A program made the translations under genes and the position numbers. From Gammaproteobacteria bacterium (lineage in GTDB: Bacteria; Pseudomonadota; Gammaproteobacteria; Steroidobacterales; Woeseiaceae), in contig JAADHU010000069.1 of the NCBI GenBank assembly GCA_013151645.1, positions 153,088 through 217,087 on the forward strand: a DNA stretch of 64,000 bases, in the 5' to 3' direction. Positions 1 to 8,947 of this stretch are shown here, piece by piece (the first letter of the stretch is position 1; each line of letters begins with the position of its first letter). The notes beneath the pieces were generated by a model. It had not been told where the DNA came from. It did no database searches and saw nothing but the letters and a program-made list of their open reading frames with translations.

Positions 1-309
1 TCAGTGCTTTGAGATCGATCGCAAGGAGGCTGTCAGGATTGGCCCGACGAGGAGCCCGCGATGCTCGTTCTGGCGTGGATTCGCGGCGCGTTAGGGCCGG
101 GTCAGTGTCCACTGGTACTCGGTGGCTGCATTGGCTTGCGCGGCGGCGAAGTTCGATGCGCGCCTGATCAAGTGACGTGGCAAGGCTGGCCTCTTTCGCG
201 CCGCCATCAGGCGCAACACCTGCATCCACTGCGGTTGAAGCGATACTCCATTGGGACTACGGTTCTGCTTATTGTCCGGTCGTACGGGCGGCCGATAACA
301 GGGGGAGAT
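1..309. other. Left-edge region with no supported gene
   Basis: No convincing gene is seen here. The open frame of the downstream aminotransferase extends back to position 61, but its first 83 codons encode an arginine- and glycine-rich stretch without family resemblance and end at a clear Tat signal start at 310. The segment may contain the tail of a gene cut by the window edge plus the promoter of the aminotransferase. Confidence 0.4.
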
Positions 310-1443
310 ATGGGACAGTTCACCAGGCGCCAGATCCTGTTGAGTGGTGGCGCACTACTCAGTACCACCTGTGTGCCGGGTCTGGCACGCGGCGCGTCGT
401 CTGCCGGCATCGTCCGACCGCAGCGCATGATTCGTGCGGACAAGAATGAGAATCCATATGGCCCGTCCAGGGTGGCGTTGCAGGCCATCAATGAAGCGAT
501 GGACCTCACCAACAAGTATGGCGTCGGGCATCGACGAGAACTGGTGCAGCTGGTCGCCGATATAAACGAGGTGCCGGCGGATCATGTGATTCTCTCTGCC
601 GGGTCGGGCGAAATACTGAAGACCGGCGGGCTGATGGCCAGTTGGGACAAAGGTTCGATCGTCTGTGCGGACCCGACCTACCACGACCTGGTTCGGTACG
701 CCGGCCGCGCCGGTTCTGACATAATTCGAGTCCCGGTAGACGAGAATATGGCCGGTGATCTAGGCGCAATTCGCAAAGCCATTCGATCCGATACAGTCAT
801 GGTCTATCTCGTCAATCCGAACAACCCGACACCGACGATATTCGACCGCGACGAACTACGGGATTTTGTTCTCGAGGTTTCCAAAGACCGTATAGTATTT
901 GTTGACGAAGCGTATTTTGAGTACGTCGAGGACCCGCGTTACGGAACGTTGATCGATCTTGTCGCTCAAGGTCATAAGAACATTATCGTCGCTAGAACTG
1001 CTTCGAAGATTCATGGGCTCGCCGGGCTGCGCGTTGGTTTCGGCTTCGCGCATCCCGATCACATTCAGAAGATCAGAGAACTTAAAACCGGCGTAAACAA
1101 TGTTCTTGGCATCGAGGCTGCTTACGCGAGTTACCAGGACATGGAATTTCAGGATTTTGCGCGCCGAAAAAACCGTGAGTCCATGGCGATCGTCGAAGCA
1201 ATGTTCGAGGAACTTGGTCTTCGATACGTCAAGTCGCCGACCAACTTTACGTTCTTCGAAACCGGCATCCCCGTCGAGGAACTCAATGCTGAGCTGAGAG
1301 AGCATGGCATCCTGTCCGGCAGGCCGTTTCCACCGTTTACGACCTGGTCCCGAGTCAGCATGGCGCGGCCGGAAGAAATGCGCTATTACGTGCAAACCTT
1401 CAAGAAACTGTTTGCCAGTCGTATCATGGATTCAGCGGCGTAA
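310..1443 (+). CDS. Tat-exported histidinol-phosphate aminotransferase-like protein
   Basis: PLP-dependent class I/II aminotransferase resembling HisC. A HisC enzyme interconverts histidinol phosphate/glutamate and imidazole-acetol phosphate/2-oxoglutarate. I start it at the ATG at 310, because residues 1-30 then form a textbook Tat signal: TRRQILL twin-arginine motif, hydrophobic stretch, then an alanine-rich cleavage region. The mature part has the HisC opening RADKNENPYGPS, the cofactor-contact NPNNPT segment, and the PLP lysine in SKIHGLAGLR (about K233). Length 377 aa including the signal fits the family. Genuine HisC is cytoplasmic, so an exported copy is odd and its substrate is unknown. 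It is a solo gene here, with no his genes nearby. Its end overlaps the convergent zinc peptidase gene by 12 bases. Family call is firm; substrate is not. Confidence 0.85.
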   Translation: MGQFTRRQILLSGGALLSTTCVPGLARGASSAGIVRPQRMIRADKNENPYGPSRVALQAINEAMDLTNKYGVGHRRELVQLVADINEVPADHVILSAGSGEILKTGGLMASWDKGSIVCADPTYHDLVRYAGRAGSDIIRVPVDENMAGDLGAIRKAIRSDTVMVYLVNPNNPTPTIFDRDELRDFVLEVSKDRIVFVDEAYFEYVEDPRYGTLIDLVAQGHKNIIVARTASKIHGLAGLRVGFGFAHPDHIQKIRELKTGVNNVLGIEAAYASYQDMEFQDFARRKNRESMAIVEAMFEELGLRYVKSPTNFTFFETGIPVEELNAELREHGILSGRPFPPFTTWSRVSMARPEEMRYYVQTFKKLFASRIMDSAA

Positions 1444-2115
1444 GATCGCCCACCAGCGAGCAATGTTCAATAGGCTCATCAAAGATACCGATACATAGGT
1501 AAAAGCGGCCGCGCGCAGTATTTTCCGCGCGTGTGCTTTGTCCGTTCGGTGCAAGATATTGTTTTTCTCCAGCATTGGCAGGGCACGTGCGAAACTGGCG
1601 TCGATTTCCGTGGGCAAGGTGACGAAATGAACCAGCGTCGCGGATCCCAGTGTCAGCAGGCCGCCGACAAACATCAGAATGCCCAACCCCGGTACCCGGG
1701 TCAGCATGCCGATAAACGGCGATACCATGAGAATTCCCGCGCCCAGTTTTTCGACTTTTTGAGAGGCCTTGACCAGATGGCTGCGCAACCTCAGCGGCGC
1801 GTATCCCTCGTGATCCTGCATCGCATGACCTACCTCATGCGCCGCCACCGTAATCGCAGTCAATGAGCGGCCTGAAAACTTGTCGGGTGTCAGCCGGACA
1901 GCCTTGTCCTGCGGATCGTAGTGATCGCCATCCTTCGTTTCCTCTACCTTAACGTTCTGCAGGCCGTATTCGTTCAACAAATGACGCGCCAGGTCCGCAC
2001 CCGTGCCGGAATATCGATCATCGGGTTCGGCATACTTCGCCAGTACGCGACGCACCCAGAGCCCCGGAAGGAAAACGAGCGAGAGGATAACGATGGCGAT
2101 GAATAACACGGGCAT
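1432..2115 (-). CDS. Membrane zinc metallopeptidase, YugP type (Zn_peptidase_2)
   Basis: Predicted membrane-bound neutral zinc metallopeptidase of the YugP-like family. The protein is 227 aa. An N-terminal membrane segment covers about residues 2-20, and the gluzincin-type motif HEVGH lies at residues 93-97, inside AAHEVGHAMQDHEGY. Two to three further hydrophobic segments lie between about 120 and 165. They are followed by PTEIDASFRA-like sequence, whose acidic residue is the probable third zinc ligand. Length and order match the family, whose substrates are unknown. The gene is transcribed alone, converging on the Tat aminotransferase with a 12-base overlap at the 3' ends. Confidence 0.85.
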   Translation of the reverse strand: MPVLFIAIVILSLVFLPGLWVRRVLAKYAEPDDRYSGTGADLARHLLNEYGLQNVKVEETKDGDHYDPQDKAVRLTPDKFSGRSLTAITVAAHEVGHAMQDHEGYAPLRLRSHLVKASQKVEKLGAGILMVSPFIGMLTRVPGLGILMFVGGLLTLGSATLVHFVTLPTEIDASFARALPMLEKNNILHRTDKAHARKILRAAAFTYVSVSLMSLLNIARWWAILRR

Positions 2116-2250
2116 GCCGCCATAGTAGCCCGAGCGCAGCAGGAAATGGCAAAACCGTGGATGCTACCCGGCTGGTTTTTTATCGTGGTTCCGGTTTCCT
2201 GCGGCAGGGTGTTATCGTAGGGCGCTGTTATTGGAAACCGGGTAACGCAC

Positions 2251-4023
2251 GTGACAGCCGATCAGATTATTCTTTTTTCAATTCTGTTTTTTGTGTTTGT
2301 ATTTCTGGTCTGGGGACGGTGGCGTTACGATCTGGTGGCATTCGTCGCCTTGCTGATCTCGGTGCTTACGGGCGTTGTACCGACCAGTGAAGCGTTTTCG
2401 GGCTTCGGCCATCCCGCGACTATTATTATCGCGATTGTGCTCATCGCCAGCCGTGGTTTGTGGAACTCGGGCGCGGTTGAGCTGCTCGCGCGCGTATTCA
2501 TCGACAAGTCGCGCAAACTCGCCTCGCATATCGCGATCATGTCGACGTTGGCGGCCGCATTGTCGGCCATCATGAACAATGTCGCCGCATTGGCGTTGTT
2601 GATGCCGCTGGATTTACAGGCAGCGGCAAAGGCCAAGCGAAGTCCGTCATTGTCGCTCATGCCGCTTTCGTTCGCCTCAATTCTGGGCGGGATGATTACC
2701 TTGATCGGTACGCCGCCGAATATCGTCATCGCGGAATTTCGAAACGACGTGCTGGGCGCACCGTACAAGATGTTTGATTTCGCACCGGTCGGACTTGCCT
2801 GTGCGGCTGTGGGCGTGGCCTATGTCACGCTGATCGGCTGGCGTTTACTACCGTTGGAGCGATTCAAAAAGAGCGGCGGTAGCGAATTATTCAATCTGGC
2901 GGACTATGTCGCTGAGCTCAAAGTATCGGCCGGCTCGAACATCATCGGTAAACAGGTAGCGGAGCTGGATGCCGATGCGGAAGAAAGTGACGTGGAGATT
3001 CTGGGTTTGATTCGCAAAGGTCTGCGGCTGCCTGGCCTGGCGAGAAGAATCGAGATCAAGGCCGGCGATATCCTCGTTGTAGAGGCTAACCCCGAAGGGA
3101 TCGATGAACTTCTCGGTAGCATGAACCTTGAGTACGTCGGTTCGGGAATCAAAGCGCTCAAGGACGAACATCTGACGTTGAACGAAATTGTGGTACCGGA
3201 GGCGTCACGGCTAATCGGTCGTTCAACGTCATCGATTCGCCTCCTGTATCGCTATGGCGTAGCACTGGTGGGAGTTTCCAGGCAGGGCAAGCGTTTCCGC
3301 GAGCACGTGCGGCAACTCGAAATTCGCGCCGGTGACGTGCTGCTATTGCTTGGGCCCGAGGAACGACTAACCGACGTGATTGCGCGGCTGGGCTTTCTGC
3401 AATTAAAGGACAGAGGGCAGAAGGTCATTCAACGTGACAAGGCCTGGCTTGCGGTCGGCATTTTTGCGGCTGCAATTGCCGTCGCGAGCAGTGGTTTCGT
3501 GTATCTGCCCATCGCGCTGGGTCTGGCGGTGGCACTTTATGTATTGCTGGATATCGTGCCTATTCGTACCGTCTACGATTCAGTGGAGTGGCCGGTCATC
3601 ATTCTGTTGGGCGCCATGATCCCGATCGGCGGCGCATTACAGGATACCGGTGGTACGGCGTTGATCGCCGAGGGCATTGTGTCATTGTCAGAGGGTGCCT
3701 CGCCGGTGGTAGTCCTGACGTTGCTCATTGTAGTAACGATGTCCTTGTCGGACGTGATGAACAACACCGCGACCGCGGTCATTGCGGCGCCGATCGCGAT
3801 TGAGATTGCGACCCGGCTTAATGTCAGTCCGGACCCGTTTCTAATGGGCGTCGCCGTCGCCGCCTCCTGCGCTTTCCTGACGCCGATCGGCCACAAGAAC
3901 AACACTTTGATTATGGGGCCCGGCGGTTATCGATTTGGCGATTACTGGCGCATGGGTTTACCGTTGGAGATTCTCGTTATCGTGGTTGCAGTGCCCATGA
4001 TCGTCTGGGTATGGCCGCTCTAG
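2251..4023 (+). CDS. SLC13-family permease with central RCK_C domains
   Basis: Inner-membrane transporter of the divalent-anion:sodium symporter/ArsB-CitT superfamily. The 590-residue protein starts at a GTG codon. The N-terminal half has about five membrane helices (residues 1-200). About residues 205-375 are soluble and contain two TrkA-C (RCK_C) repeats, the second seen as GRSTSSIRLLYRYGVALVGV followed by a RAGDVLLLLGPEE segment. The C-terminal half returns to membrane helices with the conserved MNNTATAV signature. This layout is typical of SLC13 permeases annotated as sulfate, dicarboxylate or citrate transporters; the substrate cannot be read from the sequence. Monocistronic: the next gene has its own sigma-54 promoter. 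Confidence 0.85.
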   Translation: MTADQIILFSILFFVFVFLVWGRWRYDLVAFVALLISVLTGVVPTSEAFSGFGHPATIIIAIVLIASRGLWNSGAVELLARVFIDKSRKLASHIAIMSTLAAALSAIMNNVAALALLMPLDLQAAAKAKRSPSLSLMPLSFASILGGMITLIGTPPNIVIAEFRNDVLGAPYKMFDFAPVGLACAAVGVAYVTLIGWRLLPLERFKKSGGSELFNLADYVAELKVSAGSNIIGKQVAELDADAEESDVEILGLIRKGLRLPGLARRIEIKAGDILVVEANPEGIDELLGSMNLEYVGSGIKALKDEHLTLNEIVVPEASRLIGRSTSSIRLLYRYGVALVGVSRQGKRFREHVRQLEIRAGDVLLLLGPEERLTDVIARLGFLQLKDRGQKVIQRDKAWLAVGIFAAAIAVASSGFVYLPIALGLAVALYVLLDIVPIRTVYDSVEWPVIILLGAMIPIGGALQDTGGTALIAEGIVSLSEGASPVVVLTLLIVVTMSLSDVMNNTATAVIAAPIAIEIATRLNVSPDPFLMGVAVAASCAFLTPIGHKNNTLIMGPGGYRFGDYWRMGLPLEILVIVVAVPMIVWVWPL

Positions 4024-4066
4024 CCCGGACTATGTAAAACGCCTGTCGCAAAACACATGACTTTTC

Positions 4067-4099
4067 GTCAGAAACTGACACACCCTGTTGTCACTGACA
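4067..4099 (+). promoter_or_regulatory. Two phased palindromes, candidate enhancer-binding sites
   Basis: Two perfect short inverted repeats sit about 100 bases upstream of the sigma-54 promoter: GTCAGAAACTGAC at 4067-4079 and TGTCACTGACA at 4089-4099. Their centres are 21 bases apart, close to two helical turns. They share TGACA half-sites, as expected for a dimeric bacterial enhancer-binding protein acting on RpoN. The regulator itself is not identified. Confidence 0.5.
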
Positions 4100-4179
4100 C
4101 TTCCCCGGATCGCCTGCGGCCTATTCAAGCACCGCGAATCTAAAGGGTTAGCGAATCTATTCGATGTTTTTCCTCAGAT

Positions 4180-4194
4180 TGGCACAGGCCTTGC
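4180..4194 (+). promoter_or_regulatory. Sigma-54 (RpoN) promoter
   Basis: TGGCACAGGCCTTGC matches the -24/-12 consensus, with the invariant GG (4181-4182) and GC (4193-4194) separated by exactly 10 bases. It points toward the small CDS at 4271, with a predicted transcription start near 4206 and a leader of about 65 bases. The same core recurs at 45716. Confidence 0.75.
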
Positions 4195-4270
4195 ACTCTG
4201 AAAAAGCAGCAGACAACAGAACAATTTCTGATGTCACTAACGGAAATGTTGCTTTGAGCGTGGAGGTGTT

Positions 4271-4510
4271 ATGGACAACGACAGGAAAACGATTCTGGAC
4301 TGGACGGAGAGTGAGGTTGCGCTGAAGTACGGTGAAAAACGGCATGTGCGTTACAAGGTGTACAAGTCCGGGAACCGGGTTTACCAGGAGATTCGCGATG
4401 TGGACGACTCACCGATCCACGTTCTGGAACTGCCCCAGGGGATGGCGCTTGAGAAGAGCAGTTACGAAGTCTTGCTGCGTTATGTTCTTTTGGACGTCGT
4501 CAATGCGTGA
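4271..4510 (+). CDS. Small hypothetical protein under sigma-54 control
   Basis: A 79-residue soluble protein, rich in charged residues, with no recognised domain. Conserved-looking elements are the central YKVYKSGNRVYQEIRD stretch and a C-terminal helix ending in LLRYVLLDVVNA. There is no signal peptide and no membrane segment. A strong Shine-Dalgarno GGAGGTG lies just upstream of the ATG, so translation is credible. The upstream sigma-54 promoter and paired palindromes suggest activation by an enhancer-binding protein in response to some signal. It is followed closely by a convergent membrane-protein gene. The function is unknown; the evidence for it being a gene is good. Confidence 0.7.
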   Translation: MDNDRKTILDWTESEVALKYGEKRHVRYKVYKSGNRVYQEIRDVDDSPIHVLELPQGMALEKSSYEVLLRYVLLDVVNA

Positions 4511-4519
4511 TGAAACGTT

Positions 4520-5263
4520 TTAGTCGAACTTGCTCAGTATGAGGGCAGTACCGTCGGAGCATTCTTCGCGCGTGATAACGCCGGTTTCGGCAAGTCGGTA
4601 GTGCGCCTGCATTTCGGCACGCAAATAACGCACGTCATGCGCGCCACTGTTTGCGCAGGCCTGTTCGATCGCTTCGCGGACATGGGCCGCCATTTTGCGG
4701 GCCGGGTGAAAGCAACCGATAGAGCCGGATAAAGTGAAGACATCGGTCTTGCCGCTCGCGGTACAGAATATATGCATGATCTTGCTGCGATAGACGAAAA
4801 CGGCAAATCCCAGCACGCTCAGGAACGACAATGTCAGCGCGACGGGCGCGGCATACTGAGAGATTTTCGATGCAGGCAGGAGAGCGCCCGCGAGGAGTGC
4901 AAGAATGGCGAGAGAGAAAGCGGAGCATAGCCAGGCAATCGCAATTCGTTTAACCATGATCGGTTCAGGATCGATGAAGCGCAGTTCCAGAATATGTTCT
5001 TTGAGCAGTTTCTTTTTGCTGCCCTCGCGAATCTTCAGGAAACCTTCTTCATAGTACGTGATTTCGGTGGTCGTGCGCTGGATATGGTTGTGGAGATACT
5101 CGCGTTCGCGAACCAGCTTGGGTTCGTCCACTGGCTCGTCAGACTCGTCCTCGATGACGATATGTTCTGTGGTGAGGTCGTGGAATCTCGAATCTACCGA
5201 TTCGGAAAAGCCGCTGTGGCGTGTCGTTTTCTGTGAATTTTGTGTTGCATCACTCAACGACAT
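4520..5263 (-). CDS. Hypothetical membrane protein with two transmembrane helices
   Basis: No family recognised. The 247-residue protein begins at the ATG at 5263; a TTG six bases earlier is also open. Residues 1-100 are hydrophilic and acidic, with EDESDEPVDEPKLVRERE in the middle. Two membrane helices follow at about 108-128 (WLCSAFSLAILALLAGALLP) and 135-157. A short YRSKIMHIFCTASGKTDVF segment comes next, resembling the strand-rich part of some membrane-anchored regulatory domains. The C-terminal ~90 residues are soluble. It is divergent from the DUF2235 hydrolase, so both may share the 5264-5428 control region. Confidence 0.6.
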   Translation of the reverse strand: MSLSDATQNSQKTTRHSGFSESVDSRFHDLTTEHIVIEDESDEPVDEPKLVREREYLHNHIQRTTTEITYYEEGFLKIREGSKKKLLKEHILELRFIDPEPIMVKRIAIAWLCSAFSLAILALLAGALLPASKISQYAAPVALTLSFLSVLGFAVFVYRSKIMHIFCTASGKTDVFTLSGSIGCFHPARKMAAHVREAIEQACANSGAHDVRYLRAEMQAHYRLAETGVITREECSDGTALILSKFD

Positions 5264-5428
5264 GTTCAATACCTGTTTTATAAAACGATTCGTTTCCCGT
5301 ACGGGCTAATCTACTCGCTGCCCGAATTGATCGCCGTGAATGGCATCACATTCTGTCGCCATTTGGCGTCACAGACTATGTTAAAAAGAACATCGGGATC
5401 GTCAGTGCAAATGAAGAGAGGCGGTATT

Positions 5429-6463
5429 ATGGCCAGAAATATTGTGGTGTTTTCCGATGGAACCGGACAAGAAGGCGGCAAAGGGAGCAACTCGAATGTC
5501 TACAAGCTTTTTAACATGGTCGAGAATCGCACCGACAAACAGGTGACATTCTATGATCGCGGGCTTGGCACCGGTTGGCGAAAACTTTCCGGCCAGGTGG
5601 CCGGGATGGGGATTTCCAGGAACATCAAGGAATGCTATCGATTCATTTTCGATGAGTATCGCGCTGGTGATCAGGTTTATCTTTTTGGCTTCAGCCGAGG
5701 TGCGACAACGGTGCGCAGCTTGTCGAGTTTCATTCACTTGTTCGGCGTCTTGCCAAAATCGCGCCCGGAACTGATCGATCAAGCCTACCGAATCTATAGA
5801 ATCAGTGATCGCCAGAAGCGCGACAGGCGCGCAGCGGCCTTTGTCGCGAAACACCACACGATGTGGTGCAGGATACGCTTTCTGGGTGCGTGGGATACAG
5901 TGGCGGCACTCGGTATTCCCGTCAAAGCGCTGAATGCCATCATCAATGCCGTGCCATTTTTTCGTTACGATTTTCAGGATCTCCGTCTGAGCGAGAGCGT
6001 CGAGCACGCGCGACATGCTTTGGCGATCGACGATGAACGGGAGATTTTTCACCCGGTAATCTGGGCGCCGGATCTGCACGACCATCAAACGCTGGATCAG
6101 GTGTGGTTTTGTGGCGTACATACGGATATTGGTGGTGGTTACCCGGAACAGGGTTTGTCGGATATAGCACTGGAGTGGATGCGTGATGAGGCGGTCCGTT
6201 TCGGACTGCGTATATTCCCAGGTCAAAAGGTGACCCTGAGTCCGAACCCTGACGGCGTTATGCATGACTCACGGGCAAAAGGCGCTGCACCGCTTTATCG
6301 GAAAAGGATTCGAAGCTGGGATGTCGACAAAAACGGTGCGCCGGTCGTGCACGAAAGTGTCCTTCTTCGCACGCTCAGCGCTAAAGACAATAATGCGACG
6401 ACCGGGTACTCGCCCTGGATTCTGAAACGGGATTACAATATTCGCTACGCGCGGGAGGAGTAA
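5429..6463 (+). CDS. DUF2235 alpha/beta-hydrolase (Tle1-like phospholipase fold)
   Basis: Predicted serine hydrolase of the DUF2235 family, which includes type VI secretion phospholipase effectors (Tle1) but also many housekeeping-looking proteins of unknown substrate. I start at the ATG at 5429, preceded by GAGAGG at good spacing; the frame is open back to 5240. Signature pieces are FSDGTGQEGG near the N-terminus, the nucleophile elbow GFSRGA (S89), the WDTVAALG segment, and HTDIGGGYPEQG carrying the likely catalytic histidine. Length is 344 aa, single-domain. No signal peptide and no VgrG, PAAR or immunity gene is nearby, so a secreted toxin role is not supported. Confidence 0.8.
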   Translation: MARNIVVFSDGTGQEGGKGSNSNVYKLFNMVENRTDKQVTFYDRGLGTGWRKLSGQVAGMGISRNIKECYRFIFDEYRAGDQVYLFGFSRGATTVRSLSSFIHLFGVLPKSRPELIDQAYRIYRISDRQKRDRRAAAFVAKHHTMWCRIRFLGAWDTVAALGIPVKALNAIINAVPFFRYDFQDLRLSESVEHARHALAIDDEREIFHPVIWAPDLHDHQTLDQVWFCGVHTDIGGGYPEQGLSDIALEWMRDEAVRFGLRIFPGQKVTLSPNPDGVMHDSRAKGAAPLYRKRIRSWDVDKNGAPVVHESVLLRTLSAKDNNATTGYSPWILKRDYNIRYAREE

Positions 6464-6508
6464 GCGTGTAGGGTAAGTCACCGGGGCAGTTTCAATTTGC
6501 GGGGGGGT

Positions 6509-7654
6509 ATGGGTCACAAGAGAAAGCAGGATATTGAAACCACCATTGCGCAGGGCATGCACTTCATTGACCCGGTGACGGGCGCGGTGATTCCGCCGCT
6601 GCAACCATCAACGACATTTGCGCGTGATGAAAACTACCAACTCGTTGCGTCACAGCACAGCTATGGTCGGGATGACAATCCGAGTTTCGGTACCGCCGAA
6701 CGGATGCTCATGCGGCTGGAAGGTGGCGAGGACGCGCTGTTATTCAGCTCAGGCATGGCTGCTGCAATGGCGGTCATACAGGCATTGAAGCCGGGCGACC
6801 ATATCGTCGCTCCCGCCGTCATGTACTGGGGACTACGCAACTGGCTGACGGACTTTTGCGCGAACTGGGGGCTCGGTATCGATCTTTTCGTCTCCTCGGA
6901 TGCCGATGATATTGCTCGCAAGATCAAGAAAGGCGAAACCCGTATTGTCTGGATTGAAACACCCTGTAATCCGACCTGGGATGTGATCGATATTGCCCGG
7001 GCCGTGAACATTGCGCACGAGGCCGGCGCGATCGTCGTAGCAGATTCTACGGTTGCCACGCCGGTGTTGACTCGACCCATCGAGCTCGGTGCCGATATCG
7101 TCATGCATTCAGCGACCAAGTATTTGAACGGTCATGGCGACGTAGTAGCGGGCGCGCTCGTGTGTGCGAGGAAGAACGAACTATGGGATCGAATTCGAGC
7201 CGTGCGGGCGGCAGGAGGGGCCATTCCCGGCACGTTCGAAGCGTGGCTGTTGCAGCGGGGCATGCGCACGCTGTTTTTACGCGTCCGGCGAGCGAGCGAA
7301 TCCGCGTTGCGAATTGCGCGACATTTCGAAGGCCATGAGAAACTGGAGGCCGTGCTGTATCCGGGGCTTGAGTCCCATCCGGGGCATGCCATTGCGGCTC
7401 GGCAAATGCAGGGCGGATTCGGAGGAATGCTATCGTTGCGCGTCAGGGGTGGCGAAAAGGCCGCGCTGGACGTCGTCCGTAAATGTTCGGTGTTCGTGCG
7501 AGCTACATCGCTGGGCGGGGTAGAAAGCCTGATTGAACATCGTTACTCCATCGAGGGTGCGGACAGTCCGATTCCAAAAGATCTGTTACGACTTTCGATC
7601 GGCATTGAAAATGTGACCGATCTGATCGATGACCTGCAGCAGGCGCTCGCGTAA
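6509..7654 (+). CDS. Trans-sulfuration PLP enzyme, cystathionine beta-lyase-like
   Basis: Cys/Met metabolism PLP-dependent enzyme. Members cleave or make cystathionine or act on related sulfur amino acids. The ATG at 6509 is preferred; a TTG four codons earlier is in frame. Visible landmarks are the substrate-phosphate/PLP region SYGRDDNPSFGTAERMLMRL, the FSSGMAAAMAV turn, DSTVATPVLTRP, and the PLP lysine in HSATKYLNGHGDV. The C-terminal RLSIGIENVTDLIDDL motif is typical of the family. At 381 residues it is full length. It lies 33 bases upstream of the sulfite dehydrogenase genes, so a sulfur-related operon is possible. I cannot separate MetC, MetB or methionine gamma-lyase activity from sequence alone. 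Confidence 0.85.
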   Translation: MGHKRKQDIETTIAQGMHFIDPVTGAVIPPLQPSTTFARDENYQLVASQHSYGRDDNPSFGTAERMLMRLEGGEDALLFSSGMAAAMAVIQALKPGDHIVAPAVMYWGLRNWLTDFCANWGLGIDLFVSSDADDIARKIKKGETRIVWIETPCNPTWDVIDIARAVNIAHEAGAIVVADSTVATPVLTRPIELGADIVMHSATKYLNGHGDVVAGALVCARKNELWDRIRAVRAAGGAIPGTFEAWLLQRGMRTLFLRVRRASESALRIARHFEGHEKLEAVLYPGLESHPGHAIAARQMQGGFGGMLSLRVRGGEKAALDVVRKCSVFVRATSLGGVESLIEHRYSIEGADSPIPKDLLRLSIGIENVTDLIDDLQQALA

Positions 7655-7687
7655 ACTTGTGAAAAAATAGTTCGGGAGAGGTTATCG

Positions 7688-8947
7688 ATGGGTCGAGATG
7701 AGCGGGACTTCGAGGTTGCCGCCGGCAACGGTTTGATGGACAGGCGATTTTTTCTTCAGGCGGGGGTTGCCTCCAGCGGACTGTTGATGACGGCAACCGC
7801 TGCAGCGAAAGAGCGTTCGCCCTGGATGAATCGACCGGGTTCGGCCCTGAGCGAAAGCGGCGCACCATCGACGTTTGAAGCGCATGTCAAGCGCGTGAAT
7901 GTCAGTCCTCGTATGGGGACGACCGGTTCCGGGTCCTCACGAACACCCATCGAACACCTTGATGGCATTATCACACCCAGTCGATTGCACTTTGAGCGGC
8001 ATCATAGTGGCATCCCCGAGATCGATCCCGATCAACATCGTCTTGTTATTCACGGGCTGGTGGATCGGCCGCTGTCATTCGATATGGAATCGCTTGCACG
8101 TTATCCCACCGTATCGCGCATACAGTTTCTCGAATGTTCGGGAAACAGTGGCGGCATGATTGCGCCAACGCCGATGCAGGGTTCCGCCAGCCAGATTCAT
8201 GGCCTTGTTTCGGCCAGTGAATGGGGCGGTGTTCCATTGCGGCTATTGCTCGAAGAGGCCGGTGTCAAAGCGACGGCAAAATGGCTTGTTGCCGATGGTG
8301 CCGATGCGGCGGTAATGGCGCGCAGCGTGCCGCTGGACAAGATTCTGGACGATGCCATCGTTGCCTTGTACCAGAACGGCGAGCGCTTGCGCCCGTCGAA
8401 CGGCTATCCAATGCGTCTCTTCCTGCCTGGCTGGGAGGGGAACATGTCGATTAAGTGGTTACGTTCCATCCGGGTCACGGCGACACCCGGAATGACGAAA
8501 GACGAAACTTCCAAGTACTCCGACCTGGGTGATGACGGCATCGCGACGCTGTTTTCGTTTCCGATGGGCGTTAAATCGGTCATCACCAGTCCGTCGCCCG
8601 GATTAACGCTCGGCGCGCCGGGGATGTATCAGATATCGGGTATCGCCTGGTCCGGCTCCGGGAAAATTCGTCGTGTGGAAATTTCCACTGATGGCGGCAA
8701 GAGTTGGGCGGACGCGGCACTTGATCGACACGTGTTGTCCAAGTGCCTGACGCGCTTTCGCAGTGCGTGGCGCTGGGATGGCGGTAGCGCACTTCTCAAG
8801 AGTCGCGCAACCGATGAGGATGGCAACGTACAGCCGACACGGGACGTTGTCATGAAAAACAGGGCCAGCAATTCGTTCTATCATTTTAACGGCATTCAGG
8901 CGTGGCAGATCGACAGGGAAGGGAGCGCAAGCAATGTCTATGCATAA
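7688..8947 (+). CDS. soxC: SoxC-like molybdopterin sulfite/sulfane dehydrogenase
   Basis: Molybdenum-cofactor oxidoreductase of the sulfite oxidase family, closest in appearance to SoxC, the catalytic subunit of periplasmic sulfane dehydrogenase SoxCD. A strong GGGAGAGG precedes the ATG. Residues 16-40 form a Tat-like signal, DRRFFLQAGVASSGLLM. The Moco-binding core has HFERHHSGIPEIDPDQHRL and the Mo-coordinating cysteine in FLECSGNSGG. A C-terminal Mo-co dimerisation domain starts near residue 295 (SPGLTLGAPGMYQISGIAWSG). At 419 residues it is complete. Its end overlaps the start of the cytochrome gene by 14 bases, indicating coupled translation. No soxXYZAB genes are in the window, so sulfite or another sulfur substrate outside the classical Sox cycle is possible. 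Confidence 0.85.
   Translation: MGRDERDFEVAAGNGLMDRRFFLQAGVASSGLLMTATAAAKERSPWMNRPGSALSESGAPSTFEAHVKRVNVSPRMGTTGSGSSRTPIEHLDGIITPSRLHFERHHSGIPEIDPDQHRLVIHGLVDRPLSFDMESLARYPTVSRIQFLECSGNSGGMIAPTPMQGSASQIHGLVSASEWGGVPLRLLLEEAGVKATAKWLVADGADAAVMARSVPLDKILDDAIVALYQNGERLRPSNGYPMRLFLPGWEGNMSIKWLRSIRVTATPGMTKDETSKYSDLGDDGIATLFSFPMGVKSVITSPSPGLTLGAPGMYQISGIAWSGSGKIRRVEISTDGGKSWADAALDRHVLSKCLTRFRSAWRWDGGSALLKSRATDEDGNVQPTRDVVMKNRASNSFYHFNGIQAWQIDREGSASNVYA

Noticed and set aside
61..309. 83-codon N-terminal extension of the Tat aminotransferase
   Set aside because: It would bury the Tat signal inside the protein, and its translation shows no family resemblance.
5429..6463. DUF2235 hydrolase as a type VI secretion toxin
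   Set aside because: No VgrG, PAAR, Hcp or immunity gene lies nearby and the protein has no extra delivery domain.
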